Shown here piece after piece: positions 1 to 10,011 of a stretch of DNA of 64,000 nt; positions within the stretch are counted from its first letter, which is position 1; each line of letters starts with the position of its first letter. Position numbers and translations under genes: made by a program. Below the pieces are notes generated by a model. That model saw only the letters and a list, made by a program, of their open reading frames with translations. It had not been told where the DNA came from and made no database searches. The DNA lies in NCBI GenBank assembly GCA_964455525.1, contig CAYVWR010000013.1, positions 1-64,000 on the forward strand. Reading direction: 5' to 3'. The stretch is from JAFDZV01 sp964455525 (lineage in GTDB: Bacteria > Bacteroidota > Ignavibacteria > OLB7).

Positions 1-3000
1 GGCTTTCCATCGCTGTGTTGTACGTCTGCATCTGGCCGGTCTGTGCGCCATTGCCGTTGTAGGAGTACCCATGCAGCGTGTCGTTGCCGAGCACATCGGT
101 TCGCTGGCGATACCACAGACGGTTGCTGCCGGGATAGTACCCGTAGGGCTCGACCAGACCCGTGCTCCTGCTCATCTGCTGGCGACTGCCGACCTCATCG
201 TACTGGTAGCCGGTCGTCACACCGTCGAGTTCCCAGGAACTCAGACGCTGGGCACGGTCGTAGGCGTACTCCTGACGTTTGGCACCGCCATTGCCATGCT
301 CGTACTGCTGTGCGGTGATCTGGCCGCTCTGATCGTACTCCAGACGTTGACGGAAGAGCGGCGAGCCGTTGCGCGTGGCTGTGAGCGATTCAACGAACGT
401 GCGGCGGTTGTATGCGTACTCCACCAGGACATCGATCCATGGATAGGACTGGCGGGCAACGCGATCGGTCTTCGTGTACCAATATACGAGTTCCGGGACA
501 CGGTCGCCATGCTCGGCGTACCCGGGAAAGCTCTGCCGGGAGAAATCATCGCCGCTGGCCAGAAGACCGGTGCCAGGGCCATCCAGCCGCGACCACACGC
601 TATCGACACGGCCCTGATGGTCGTGCCCATACCACGTCGTAAACCGCCGCAACGGATCGGCGACCGTCAGCGCGATCACCTGGTTGGCGGAGTTGTACTG
701 GTAGTACACCGCATCAAAGCCGAGGTTCTCGGTGTAGCGCAGCAGTGCCTCCACACGCCCACGCTCGTCGTAGCTGGTCACACTGTAGTGGAACGGCTCG
801 CTGGCTTTATCGCGATAGGCGACCGCTGCCTCGCGCCCCTTCAGGTTGCGAACGCTCCCGGTCGGTGCAAGACGGTCCCACTGCTCCCACGAGGGGAAGT
901 GTCCCCAGACGGCTCCCTGCCGCAGCGGCAGGCGGTCGTAGTGCACGCCGATCCGCGCATGCTCCGGATAGCGTCCCACATCCTCGAACTCCTCCAGCGG
1001 TGCGCCGAAGAAGCCGCCATTGCGTGGCGTGTGCATCCGTGTCGGGTGCATGATGAATGGACCATGTGGCGGGGTCGTCTCCTCCAGACGTGCCTCCGCC
1101 TCCAGCGCGCAGTTCTTCAACCGGAAGCTCGGCAGATCCGCAACGCTCGGCACGCTCAGGCCCGAGACCGGCGCAAACAGCGTCGGGTTCGCTGTCACCG
1201 TCGGCGCCTCTGCCGAGACATACAACCGGTTGCCATCGAGACGCTCGGTCAGGCGATTGCCACCGCCGCAACCGCCGCTGTGCTGGTTGTCCTCGTTGTA
1301 GCGGCCACAGTTGCCTCTCTCGTCGATATAGGCTTCTCCCAGCAGCGTCAGCCGGTTCAGATCGTCGTACTCGCTGAACCCCAGCAACCCCTTGGATGCC
1401 TGCTCCGCGTCCTGCGAAAAGCGCACGTTGCCCAGATCATCATACGCATAGCTGATCGTCCCAAGGTCCGGATGCGTCTTGTTTGCCACGCGACCGAACT
1501 CGTCGTACTGGTAGCGCGTGAGCTGCCCCTTCGGGTTGACCACCTGCACCAGACGGCCCAGCAGGTCGTACTCATAGCGCGTCGTCAGGTTCAGGTTTGA
1601 CGTGTGCGTCCCATAGTCCTGCACCTCGCAGCGCAGCCGCGCGAACGCATCGCTGAACTGCGCCATGCGCACGCCGATCTCGTTGGTGAGGATTGTTCCC
1701 TCGCAGAAGCCGTAGTATTCCTCGTCGTCCAGACCGAAGGCCGAGGGCTTCCCCTGCACGTACTCGACCGTCGTCTTCTCCCCCTCCTGGTTCACCGTCT
1801 CGACCACACGGCCAAGCGCGTCGTGGAACGTCTGCACGCTATCGCCGTCGGCATTGATCGCGACCCGCCGGGCGCCAAGGCCCGTGTGGCGCTGCTCGGC
1901 AACATCGGTGCGGCTTGCGGGCAGGCCTGCCGCGTCCGGCTCGATCACGGTGCGCTCGGTTTTCTTCAGACGGTAGTCCGCGCCAAAGGAATGCCTGCCC
2001 GTGCTGCGACGCACCGATAGATGCTGTCCGGCAAGATCGTTGCTGCTGTGCCGGGCATCGTCCACCTTGCCGCGCACGGTCGTCCTCAGCGCGCGGTCGT
2101 CGTGCTCGTAGGCGACCGTGTAGTCGGCGCGGTCCCAGACCTTCCGGTACTCCCCATAGACGTTCAGGCGCGGGCGCAGATCCTCGGCGTTGGTGCCGTT
2201 GATGAACGCGACCGTCGCACCCGGCGTCTTCACCCGCAACTCGATCGCCAGCGTGCTCCCATCGGGACGTGCCTGAAGCTCGGAGGCGATCGACGAGAGG
2301 TCCACCACAAGCCTGTAGCCGCCAGCCACGCGCGTGATGCCGGTGGCCTGCATGCTCCGCTCGGTTCCGCCTTTGCCGGTGACCCGTCCCTGCGGAGGAT
2401 CATCCCCACCGCCCGGTGGCAGGTTCGGATCGAAGCAGCCGAAGACAAACGTCCGGCTGAAGATCGTGCCGATGGCCACCTCAAGGTGCACACACTCGCC
2501 ATCGACCGAGGTAATCATCGTCTCGAAGATCACGCTGTCGATCCGTGTGGCGCGCTTGAACGGGCTTGTTGCATCGATCCCATGCGTGAGCACTCCGGTG
2601 AATCCCGTAGAGCCGGTGTACTCGTTGTACGGCAACCAGCGCTCGTAAAACCGCTGCATCTGCCGATCGTTCCCCGTGCGCTTCGTGCTGTTCTCCGGTG
2701 GCGACGGCGGCAGCGGCGGGCACTCCGGCACACGCGTCAGCGGCAGCGACGCCACCAGCGTGTCATGGTTCACCGTGCGCAGCACCGGACCCGGGATCAC
2801 CGTCGAGACCACATACTCCTGCTCCCCATCCCAGCCCTTCTGGCAATGGATCGTATCGGCCTTGCGGTGATGTTGCGTCACACCGTACAGATCGACGCGC
2901 TCGGCACCGCTGTAGCTGAACGTGTCGAGCACGCCGGTGCCCGGGAAATCCAGCGGCAGCCAGCCGACATTCAGACGGCCATTGGCATCGTAGGCGTAGC

Positions 3001-5782
3001 GCGAGAGATACCCGTTGGCATCCACCGTCGCCGATGTTTGCCCGAAGTACGTCCGCTCGGTGTAACTGCGCAGCGTGTCGGCGACCAGCTCCCCGTTGCC
3101 ATCGTAGCGCCGCACGGTCTGCTGCGTGGCCGTCGGCTTGCCATACCAGTACGCAAGCGGCGACCACGCCAGCGTGTCCAGACGGCTTGTGCCATCGTTG
3201 GCGACCACGGTGCCGATCGGTGGCGGCGAGGCGCATTCCTCCCAGAACGGCACATCATCGCAGAAGGAATAGTTGTAGCCGTAGCGTGTCTCCACACCGG
3301 CGCCAGTGCGCACCCATGCCGGAAGCTCCCCGGTCCACTCCCGCCGGTAGCCGTAGGTTCCCTTCAGCAGGCTCCTGCCATCGGAGCCAAGGATCGAGTC
3401 GGCCACACGCTTGCCGCGCAGGGCACGCTGATCGCCGTCGAGAATATCCGATACGTAGACGTTCCGCGTGCCGGTGACCGCACCGTTTGCATCGGTACGC
3501 CAGGACCGCTCCTGAAGACCAAAGACCGGCGGCGCCTGCACCTGCTCGCTCACCTCGTCTTCATCGAAGACCGCCACCGGCGCTCGCAGCATCACCTCCT
3601 CCCAGCGACGGCCCACCACATCGGGATGCCGCACGGTGTCGCGCAGGTAGAAGAAGTTGGCAAGGCTCTTCAGCTTGTCCCAGCCGACCTTCCTGTAGCT
3701 GATCGTCGTGTCCAGCAGCGGCAGGTGCAGATAGGTCGTGGTATCGGCAAGCAGCGCCACCGATGGCTGCATCGGGTTGAGCGTCCGGGTGACCGTACGC
3801 AGGATCTCCATGCCGTAGATCGAGGCGAGATGGTCGGTGCGCCAGACCCTGCGCACCGTATCCAGCGTGTAGCTCATTTCCTGATGGCTGCGCGGGATGC
3901 CGTTGACGCTCGTCACCTGCGAGACCGGCAGCACGATGAAGTTCCCCGAACTCCCCCATGACGGCATATTCTCCGGTGTGGCATAGGCCGTCTGCGACTG
4001 CGTTGTCACGCCCGCGGCATGCTCGGTCGTCGTTACCAGCACGGTGTGGCGGCCCGGCGAGAGGATCGGCACGTAGTTGTTGAGCGTGTAGTTCAGGTAG
4101 CTGAACTGCCGGTGCACCGACTGCCCGCTCACGTGATCGGTTGTGATCTGCTCGCTGAAGGAGGCCGGGCCGAGGTTGGTCGCATCATGGAACAGGTAGC
4201 GATCGCTCGTCAGCAACGCGCCGTCAACATCGTATTTCGTGACCGAATCGACCATGTTGTTGAGCTTCACCGGGCTGTCCCAGCCGACCGCCTCGTTCCA
4301 GATGGTTTCGTCGCGGTTGCCGTGATAGCTCACCGCGTAGCGCGCGGTCGGCTCAGTGACCGCGCTGAGGCGGTAGTTCTTCAGCGAGAGGGTGACCGTG
4401 CCGTTGTTGTGCGGAAAGCCCGCGTTGCGGTAGCGCTTCGTGTAGCTCTGGTAGCCGAAGCTCGTCACGCGGTCCTCAGGATCAATGATCTGCGTCACAA
4501 GGCCAAGGAAGCTCTTGTAGAGCGCGGGGCTGGACTCGTCATAGCCGGTATAGTCATCGACCATCGGGGACATCGCGCCGAGGTTGGCATAGGGCATGAC
4601 CTCGCGCGCGGCCGCCGTGCCACTGCGCATGACGGTGTCGAACTTGATCTTGGTGGTGCGTCCCAGCGCCTCGACGATCATCGTGTTGTGCCCGAAGCGG
4701 ATCTCATGGCCGGTGAACGAGGTCACCAGCGCGCGGCCACGGGTCAGATCGTCAAGGGTGCCGAGCGGGCCGCCGAACTGCGGGTAATGCCGCGCGCGCT
4801 GGAACTCGACGACACTGCCGCCATTGCTTTTGATAGATTCCAGATAGAAGATCGTCGGATGTGCCCAGACCCCACCGGAACGGTTCTCATCGTCGGTGAA
4901 GGCGCTCAGTCCGAAGGGAGCCACCCGCTCGCGGAAGACCGCTTCTGTGCCGTCCCCCGGATAGTACCGCAGGATGCGCGAAAAGAGAGGATGGCGCTCC
5001 CTGGCCGGCACATGGTCGTCGAGATAGTCGCGCACGGTCGCCGGCATAAAGGCAGGGTCGTACTCCACGATGCCATAACCATGGCTGTTGGCCTCGTTGA
5101 CGAAGTAGGTGCCGGTATAGAGCCGTGCGCAGGTATCGGGGTTGCCGTTGTTGATCTCGGCCTTGGCATGCACGTTAAGCAGCTCCAGCAGCGAGCCGTC
5201 AGCGCGCAGGATGCGGATGACGTCCTGATAGTGCTCCGGCTGCGCCACCGCGCCGAAATCGCGCAGACGCCCGCTGAAGTCATAGCCGTCGATCACCCAG
5301 GACAAATCGCCATCGTCGAAATCCTGGATAATCGGGTTGAACAGGCGCGATCCCGGCTGCGCATGAAAATGCGGCGCGGTTGCGATGACGTTGACGGCCC
5401 ATCCTGCGACGCCGAGAATCCATGCGGGCCTGTTCTGGTGGAAGCGCGACCAGCCGGAGTATTCGGTGCCGAGATGGCGGTCGGAGAGATTATAGTCTTT
5501 AAAGGAAGTGAACTGGACGGCGGAGCAATAATTGAGGGCGACAGTGACGGAGTGTCCACCGGAGGTAAAGGAACTGATGGGATAGGAATAAGCGAGGCTA
5601 CCGTTCTGATTATTGACGGCGAGTTTACCATCGACGGAGATGGCGGCGCTGTGGGAGAATCCCCGTTCATCGTAGAGATCCTGTGCTTTTTTCAGGTCAT
5701 AGACCTTTGGGTCGTATTGCGACCAGAGGGTGGTCGGGGCGATCACCAGCAGCAGCAGGAATATCCTAAAGAGTGTTCTCAT
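1..5782 (-). CDS. Giant secreted RHS/YD-repeat protein (C-terminus beyond left edge)
   Basis: One reading frame stays open on the minus strand from an ATG at 5782 to the window edge, at least 1,927 residues. I checked the frame at about 4681, 2659, 1576 and 30 and it is continuous. The N-terminus (MRTLFRIFLLLLVIAPTTLW) is a clear Sec signal peptide. Residues from about 1390 on (nt 1-1620) are classic RHS/YD repeats, with units such as RYEYDLLGRLVQV, TRYQYDEFGRVANK, SYAYDDLGNVRFS and TGYQYDEVGSRQQM. RHS proteins form hollow YD-repeat shells that often encapsulate a C-terminal toxin or effector; that end lies outside the window, so cargo and any sorting tail are unknown. There is no VgrG or PAAR gene nearby, so a signal-peptide route rather than type VI secretion is inferred. 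The gene begins 27 bp after a T9SS-type secreted protein, probably one operon. Large antisense open frames over it are shadows. Confidence 0.9.
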   Translation of the reverse strand, partial: MRTLFRIFLLLLVIAPTTLWSQYDPKVYDLKKAQDLYDERGFSHSAAISVDGKLAVNNQNGSLAYSYPISSFTSGGHSVTVALNYCSAVQFTSFKDYNLSDRHLGTEYSGWSRFHQNRPAWILGVAGWAVNVIATAPHFHAQPGSRLFNPIIQDFDDGDLSWVIDGYDFSGRLRDFGAVAQPEHYQDVIRILRADGSLLELLNVHAKAEINNGNPDTCARLYTGTYFVNEANSHGYGIVEYDPAFMPATVRDYLDDHVPARERHPLFSRILRYYPGDGTEAVFRERVAPFGLSAFTDDENRSGGVWAHPTIFYLESIKSNGGSVVEFQRARHYPQFGGPLGTLDDLTRGRALVTSFTGHEIRFGHNTMIVEALGRTTKIKFDTVMRSGTAAAREVMPYANLGAMSPMVDDYTGYDESSPALYKSFLGLVTQIIDPEDRVTSFGYQSYTKRYRNAGFPHNNGTVTLSLKNYRLSAVTEPTARYAVSYHGNRDETIWNEAVGWDSPVKLNNMVDSVTKYDVDGALLTSDRYLFHDATNLGPASFSEQITTDHVSGQSVHRQFSYLNYTLNNYVPILSPGRHTVLVTTTEHAAGVTTQSQTAYATPENMPSWGSSGNFIVLPVSQVTSVNGIPRSHQEMSYTLDTVRRVWRTDHLASIYGMEILRTVTRTLNPMQPSVALLADTTTYLHLPLLDTTISYRKVGWDKLKSLANFFYLRDTVRHPDVVGRRWEEVMLRAPVAVFDEDEVSEQVQAPPVFGLQERSWRTDANGAVTGTRNVYVSDILDGDQRALRGKRVADSILGSDGRSLLKGTYGYRREWTGELPAWVRTGAGVETRYGYNYSFCDDVPFWEECASPPPIGTVVANDGTSRLDTLAWSPLAYWYGKPTATQQTVRRYDGNGELVADTLRSYTERTYFGQTSATVDANGYLSRYAYDANGRLNVGWLPLDFPGTGVLDTFSYSGAERVDLYGVTQHHRKADTIHCQKGWDGEQEYVVSTVIPGPVLRTVNHDTLVASLPLTRVPECPPLPPSPPENSTKRTGNDRQMQRFYERWLPYNEYTGSTGFTGVLTHGIDATSPFKRATRIDSVIFETMITSVDGECVHLEVAIGTIFSRTFVFGCFDPNLPPGGGDDPPQGRVTGKGGTERSMQATGITRVAGGYRLVVDLSSIASELQARPDGSTLAIELRVKTPGATVAFINGTNAEDLRPRLNVYGEYRKVWDRADYTVAYEHDDRALRTTVRGKVDDARHSSNDLAGQHLSVRRSTGRHSFGADYRLKKTERTVIEPDAAGLPASRTDVAEQRHTGLGARRVAINADGDSVQTFHDALGRVVETVNQEGEKTTVEYVQGKPSAFGLDDEEYYGFCEGTILTNEIGVRMAQFSDAFARLRCEVQDYGTHTSNLNLTTRYEYDLLGRLVQVVNPKGQLTRYQYDEFGRVANKTHPDLGTISYAYDDLGNVRFSQDAEQASKGLLGFSEYDDLNRLTLLGEAYIDERGNCGRYNEDNQHSGGCGGGNRLTERLDGNRLYVSAEAPTVTANPTLFAPVSGLSVPSVADLPSFRLKNCALEAEARLEETTPPHGPFIMHPTRMHTPRNGGFFGAPLEEFEDVGRYPEHARIGVHYDRLPLRQGAVWGHFPSWEQWDRLAPTGSVRNLKGREAAVAYRDKASEPFHYSVTSYDERGRVEALLRYTENLGFDAVYYQYNSANQVIALTVADPLRRFTTWYGHDHQGRVDSVWSRLDGPGTGLLASGDDFSRQSFPGYAEHGDRVPELVYWYTKTDRVARQSYPWIDVLVEYAYNRRTFVESLTATRNGSPLFRQRLEYDQSGQITAQQYEHGNGGAKRQEYAYDRAQRLSSWELDGVTTGYQYDEVGSRQQMSRSTGLVEPYGYYPGSNRLWYRQRTDVLGNDTLHGYSYNGNGAQTGQMQTYNTAMES

Positions 5783-5809
5783 CGTGTGTTGGTATTGACT
5801 GGTCATGGA

Positions 5810-6817
5810 TTAGCGGGTAATGATAATGGGACAGGCAGCGATACATGATCCTCCGCCAGCCGGTGAATCGCCGTGCACGATCCGCACGACGTAGTAGCCG
5901 CTGGGCATGTGGCGGACATCGAGCGTTCGCCTCAAATGCTCTCGGTCGCCGATCCTCGTTTCCTCGCGCACAAGCCCTTCTCCATTGACCGACACCACTT
6001 CAATGATGTAGTCACCGGCAGGAAGTCCCGCCGCTTCAATCATCATGGCATCCCGTGCGGGGTTCGGCGAGATCTGCACAGATCCGCGTGTCTGCGCACT
6101 GCCGGAATGGTTCGTTGCGGCGGTCGGAGATTCCATCGGAGCGATGATGGAATCACGGCTGTCAATGGCAAGATTCACCGGCTCCAGGATATAACTCGTC
6201 CTGTCGCTCAGGTCGCGCGTTGCTGGCTCTGTCAATTCCGAGCCCTTGACAAGCTCCATTGCAAAAAACGGATCGGCCTGGAAGCGCCCGATATCGGCAA
6301 TGGTGATCACCGGCATGGCGGTGAGCGCGCGCTGGCCGAAGATCACAAGCGAGCGGAGCGAGTCGCGGTCGGCACCGTGCCCGGTGACGGTGCTGTGCAG
6401 ATGCAGCACCAGATCGACGAGCGTATCGGAGTTGACCTGCTGCAACGCCACCGATCCGTTTGGAGGCAACGAACCGGGATAGATGATGATCGTCTGAGGC
6501 ACCGGATGATCCGATGCAGGAAGTCCCGGAGCACCAGCATCGAGCCGGCCATGCTCCTGTGGGAGCGCTCTGCCCCAGAGAATCCGCAGCGGCAGGTATC
6601 CGGCAGCGGTTCTGATGCCAAGCACCGTATCGGCCAGAGGATCGGGGTTCAGGTGAACGATGGCCAGCACGACCTCGCACGGCACCGCAGCAGTATCAGT
6701 GCTGTATGCGCTCACCGGGATGAGCAGCAGCAGAGCGGCGAGCAGGGAGAGCAGGACCGACCGGCAAGGAGATCGGCGGATGGATCTGGGCACAGGGATA
6801 TCCGGGTGTTGTATCAT
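5810..6817 (-). CDS. Secreted protein with T9SS type A-like C-terminal sorting domain
   Basis: A 335-residue protein of unknown function. It has a basic N-terminus followed by a hydrophobic signal segment (about residues 19-38, SVLLSLLAALLLLIPVSAYS). The last 85 or so residues look like a T9SS sorting domain: ISPNPARDAMMIEAAGLPAG, then a beta-rich segment with VNGEGLVREE, ending near SGYYVVRIV and IIITR. The central part (residues 45-240) has no family I recognise. A good ribosome site (GAGGAG about 5 nt before the ATG at 6817) supports the start. It lies directly upstream of the RHS gene with 27 bp between them, so co-expression and a shared role at the cell surface are likely. T9SS substrates are exported by Sec, cross the outer membrane and are cleaved by PorU; a PorU gene is present at 10.3-14.4 kb. 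The function beyond secretion is not known. Confidence 0.8.
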   Translation of the reverse strand: MIQHPDIPVPRSIRRSPCRSVLLSLLAALLLLIPVSAYSTDTAAVPCEVVLAIVHLNPDPLADTVLGIRTAAGYLPLRILWGRALPQEHGRLDAGAPGLPASDHPVPQTIIIYPGSLPPNGSVALQQVNSDTLVDLVLHLHSTVTGHGADRDSLRSLVIFGQRALTAMPVITIADIGRFQADPFFAMELVKGSELTEPATRDLSDRTSYILEPVNLAIDSRDSIIAPMESPTAATNHSGSAQTRGSVQISPNPARDAMMIEAAGLPAGDYIIEVVSVNGEGLVREETRIGDREHLRRTLDVRHMPSGYYVVRIVHGDSPAGGGSCIAACPIIITR

Positions 6818-7482
6818 AGCAACTCCTCGATCATCAACAAGAAGGTGTGAGAAAAAGAATGAATGGGTGTACGCAGATCACAGCCGGGCGCATGAGCTAT
6901 CAGGTCGGGCCGGACAGCGGGCACGGGGAGCAATCGTCGATCACAACATCATCATGGGTACAGATATCGGGTGCATCCGGATTGTTCGGAGCACGTTTCG
7001 ATTCATGTTTGAAACGGCGTGAATATACACGAGCACAGTATCGAACGCAATGTACTTTTCTGGGATTTTCAAGAATAAAATATTCATGAGAACAAGAGTA
7101 TTCACCGTCCGTAATCATGATTATTTCAGGCAGCAGTGATGAATGACAAGGATTTGTCGCGGATAATTTGGTGATCGCGACACAGATGGTTGAATATATT
7201 TCACATATCGTTATCCGTGATTTTCGATAGATTTTTCAGGAATATGGCGATCAGGAAGTGAGATCGCCCCCGGGACTCGAATCTATCACCTACTACCATA
7301 GCCTACCTTCCTTTAGATTTACCCAGTGCAGGAGACACGGCAGCAGGTGTAACTGCCAGCCCTGATCCAAGCCGTTTGAACTATTACTACTCCTATAATC
7401 CAGTTCCCCCACGTTCGGACAATCAACCACATTTTCACTGGCTGGGAATCCGTCAAGCTCGGTTCCATCATTCTCCACGAAT
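6818..7482. other. AT-rich intergenic region upstream of the RHS operon
   Basis: About 660 bp with no convincing gene on either strand. It is visibly more AT-rich than its surroundings, especially 7020-7250, and should hold the promoter of the leftward T9SS/RHS operon. A stretch at about 7266-7285 resembles a T-loop complement but does not fold into a tRNA. Confidence 0.5.
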
Positions 7483-7734
7483 ATGTACCTGCCAGAACGG
7501 ATTCAGTTACAGCATAGTCACGGCGAATTTATCGAAGATGGCAAAGTGATTATGTGGAATGCAGATGCAAGCAACGCTCATGGCGTTTATATGGACCTTC
7601 ATTACGACGGAGAGGTTTCTCCTACTGAGCACCCGACACTCCCTGACACTGATGTCTGGAAGACCTTGCCCGCTGTAGCAGACGATGGTCAATACTCTCC
7701 CTCTGCGAGGGATAGAGATCCGAGATGGAAGTAG
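7483..7734 (+). CDS. Doubtful small hypothetical ORF
   Basis: An 83-codon ATG frame with a moderately protein-like middle (GEFIEDGKVIMWNADASN, then GVYMDLHYDGEV and LPDTDVWKTLP) and no recognisable domain, signal peptide or membrane segment. No ribosome site is obvious. It sits alone in an AT-rich gap between the RHS operon and tRNA-Lys. It could be the tail of a decayed gene or a chance frame; I list it only because the amino-acid composition looks better than that of most shadow frames. Confidence 0.25.
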   Translation: MYLPERIQLQHSHGEFIEDGKVIMWNADASNAHGVYMDLHYDGEVSPTEHPTLPDTDVWKTLPAVADDGQYSPSARDRDPRWK

Positions 7735-7822
7735 AGAGGCCCGGCCATATGAGCTGGGCTTCTCTGTTACCCGACTACATCAACCTCCAGAAGTTGCCCC
7801 CAGACCATCCCGCACCATTAAA

Positions 7823-7855
7823 AAAGCCGCGAAATCTTTACGACTTCGCGGCTTT
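7823..7855 (-). terminator. Rho-independent terminator after tRNA-Lys
   Basis: Perfect 11-bp inverted repeat (7823-7833 with 7845-7855, AAAGCCGCGAA / TTCGCGGCTTT). Read on the minus strand it is followed by a run of T from the A-rich stretch at 7818-7825. It lies 4 bp beyond the 3' end of tRNA-Lys. Confidence 0.85.
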
Positions 7856-7858
7856 GCG

Positions 7859-7931
7859 TGATCCCGCTGGGACTCGAACCCAGGACCCTCTGATTAAAAG
7901 TCAGATGCTCTACCGGCTGAGCTACAGGATC
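7859..7931 (-). tRNA. tRNA-Lys (anticodon TTT)
   Basis: On the minus strand the acceptor arms GATCCTG and CGGGATC pair, with one G-T. The D-arm is followed by an anticodon stem CTGAC/GTCAG-like around loop CTTTTAA, giving anticodon TTT. The T-arm CTGGG TTCGAGT CCCAG is perfect. Length is 73 nt with discriminator A; no CCA is encoded. A terminator follows directly. Confidence 0.95.
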
Positions 7932-8028
7932 GACCCGTTTCACGGACAGAACGGCAAAGATAATGGCTTGAGAAGGGGAGTACAATGCCCGTTTTAGACT
8001 GTCACAATCTTGTGAGCAAACGAGACGA

Positions 8029-10011
8029 TCAAACCGTTACCAGGCGTCCGATCCCGTGAGGCAATCCTATGAAGCGTTTCACCACTCTGGCGATGCCTTC
8101 GGCATCAAGCTCCAGATCCGCAAGCAGCTCTGAGGAGTCTCCATGTTCCACAAACTCATTGGCAGGCAGGCCATGGGTCATCACATCGACGCCGGTATGA
8201 TAGGGCTGCGTAGCGATATACTCCAGCACTGCGCTTCCGAACCCGCCTGCCACGACATTGTTCTCCACGGTCATGATCTTCTCGAAGCGTACGCCGATCT
8301 CATCGATCAGTTCCGTATCGAGCGGCTTTACAAAGCGCGCATTGATGACCTCAACGGAGATCCCTTCGGACTGTAGCAGCTCGGCGGCCTGCACCGATGG
8401 CCAGGCCATATCGCCGATCGCAAGGATGGCCACATCACGTCCGGAGCGCAGACGTTCACCTCGGCCCACCTCCATCCTGGTAAACTCCTCCCGCATCGGC
8501 ACACCGAACCCTTCGCCACGCGGGTAGCGGAGCGCAACCGGGCCTTTGCCATACTGAACGGCCGTATAGAGCATATCACGCAGCTCCGCCTCGTCCTTTG
8601 GCGCCATCACCACGATATCCTGGATAATGCGGAGATAGCTCAGGTCGAGCGAGCCATGGTGAGTTGGCCCATCGTTACCGGCGATACCTGCACGATCGAG
8701 CGCAAACACAACCGGCAGATGCTGGATGGAACAATCATGGACGATCTGATCGAACCCACGCTGAAGGAAGGTGCTGTAGATCGCCACCACCGGGATAGCG
8801 CCCTCGGTAGCCATACCGGCGGCAAAGGTCACCGCATGTTCCTCGGCGATGCCAACATCGAAAAAACGATCGGGCAGCGCCTTCTGCAGAATGTCCAGCC
8901 CTGTGCCATCGGGCATGGCGGCAGTGATGCCGACAACCTTGGGGTTGTTCCGGGCGATCTGCACAAGCGCATCACCGAAGACGACCTGATATTTCGGGGG
9001 CTTTGCAGCATCCCCGCTGGAAGGCTTTACAATGGCCTTGCCGGTGATCTTGTCGGTAGGACCGCCAAGCGCATGCAGGCGCTGGAGGGGATCGGCCTCA
9101 GCCGGAGCAAAGCCTTTTCCCTTCTCTGTCGTCACATGCAGAAGAACAGGGCCATCGATACCCTTGGCAAAGTTGAAGAGATCGACCAGTTTATTGACAT
9201 TATGGCCGTTCTCAGGGCCGAAATAATGGAAGCCAAGCGCCTCGAAGAGCATCCCGGGCGTCAGCACCGCCTTTACCCCCTCTTCCAGGCGGGAGGCAAG
9301 CGAGCGGAAGCGATCGCCCCATGCCCCCATCTCTCCGGTCATGTTCCAGATACGGCCACGGATCTTCTGCGCGACCGATGTCTGGGCTATCTGGGTGAAA
9401 TAATTGCTGATGGCCCAGACGTTCGGCGCAATCGACATCTTGTTATCGTTCAGCACCACGATGATCCTGCGTCCCTGAAGGCCGCAGTTGTTCATCGCCT
9501 CGTAGGCCATGCCGCCAGTCATGGCGCCATCGCCGATCATGGCGACCACATGAAAGTCCTTGCCGGCCAGATCGCGCGCCGTGGCTATGCCAAGCGCAGC
9601 AGAGATCGAGGTGGAGGCATGTCCGGCGCCAAAGACATCGTACGGACTCTCGGTTCTTTTCAGAAAGGGACTCAACCCTCCCTTCTGCCGGATCGTATGG
9701 AGCAGTTCCTTGCGGCCGGTTAGAATCTTGTGCGGATATGCCTGATGTCCCGTATCGATAATGATCTTATCCTCCGGCGTATTGAACGCATAATGCGCCG
9801 CAACGGTAAGCTCCACCACGCCAAGCCCGGCACCGAAGTGCCCTCCGACCTGGCAGATGACATCTACCATATACTGGCGGACCTCGTTGCTTATCTGGCG
9901 CAACTGTCCAGGCTCCAATGCACGGAGATCATGGGGGAACTCGATAGTTTTCAACAATGGATAATCGTCCATGTTGACGATACCATCATCAAGACCAGGG
10001 AATTGATTCAT
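8029..10011 (-). CDS. dxs: 1-deoxy-D-xylulose-5-phosphate synthase
   Basis: This thiamine-diphosphate enzyme condenses pyruvate with glyceraldehyde 3-phosphate, the first step of the MEP route to isoprenoids. The 660-residue product is full length for the family (about 620-660). Visible hallmarks are GHFGAGLGVVELTVA, DTGHQAYPHKILTGR, the catalytic-loop segment GAGHASTSISAALG, the ThDP signature GDGAMTGGMAYEAMNN, and in the second half DVGIAEEHAVTFAAGMA and LDRAGIAGNDGPTHHG. A second ATG at 9972 (MDDYPLLKTIEF) lies closer to where known family members begin, so the first 13 residues may not be translated; neither start has a clear Shine-Dalgarno. It is transcribed in the same direction as porU upstream, with a 319-bp gap, so separate transcription is possible. 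Confidence 0.97.
   Translation of the reverse strand: MNQFPGLDDGIVNMDDYPLLKTIEFPHDLRALEPGQLRQISNEVRQYMVDVICQVGGHFGAGLGVVELTVAAHYAFNTPEDKIIIDTGHQAYPHKILTGRKELLHTIRQKGGLSPFLKRTESPYDVFGAGHASTSISAALGIATARDLAGKDFHVVAMIGDGAMTGGMAYEAMNNCGLQGRRIIVVLNDNKMSIAPNVWAISNYFTQIAQTSVAQKIRGRIWNMTGEMGAWGDRFRSLASRLEEGVKAVLTPGMLFEALGFHYFGPENGHNVNKLVDLFNFAKGIDGPVLLHVTTEKGKGFAPAEADPLQRLHALGGPTDKITGKAIVKPSSGDAAKPPKYQVVFGDALVQIARNNPKVVGITAAMPDGTGLDILQKALPDRFFDVGIAEEHAVTFAAGMATEGAIPVVAIYSTFLQRGFDQIVHDCSIQHLPVVFALDRAGIAGNDGPTHHGSLDLSYLRIIQDIVVMAPKDEAELRDMLYTAVQYGKGPVALRYPRGEGFGVPMREEFTRMEVGRGERLRSGRDVAILAIGDMAWPSVQAAELLQSEGISVEVINARFVKPLDTELIDEIGVRFEKIMTVENNVVAGGFGSAVLEYIATQPYHTGVDVMTHGLPANEFVEHGDSSELLADLELDAEGIARVVKRFIGLPHGIGRLVTV

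Noticed and set aside
71..5848. Long plus-strand open frames (up to 646 codons) opposite the RHS gene
   Set aside because: They are the antisense of a GC-rich coding frame, lack domains, and the minus strand encodes unmistakable YD repeats throughout.
7262..7290. tRNA-like T-loop (GGGACTCGAA) upstream of tRNA-Lys
   Set aside because: No acceptor, D- or anticodon arm can be folded around it.
8656..9723. 355-codon plus-strand frame opposite dxs
   Set aside because: Antisense shadow of a strongly recognised gene, with no family resemblance.
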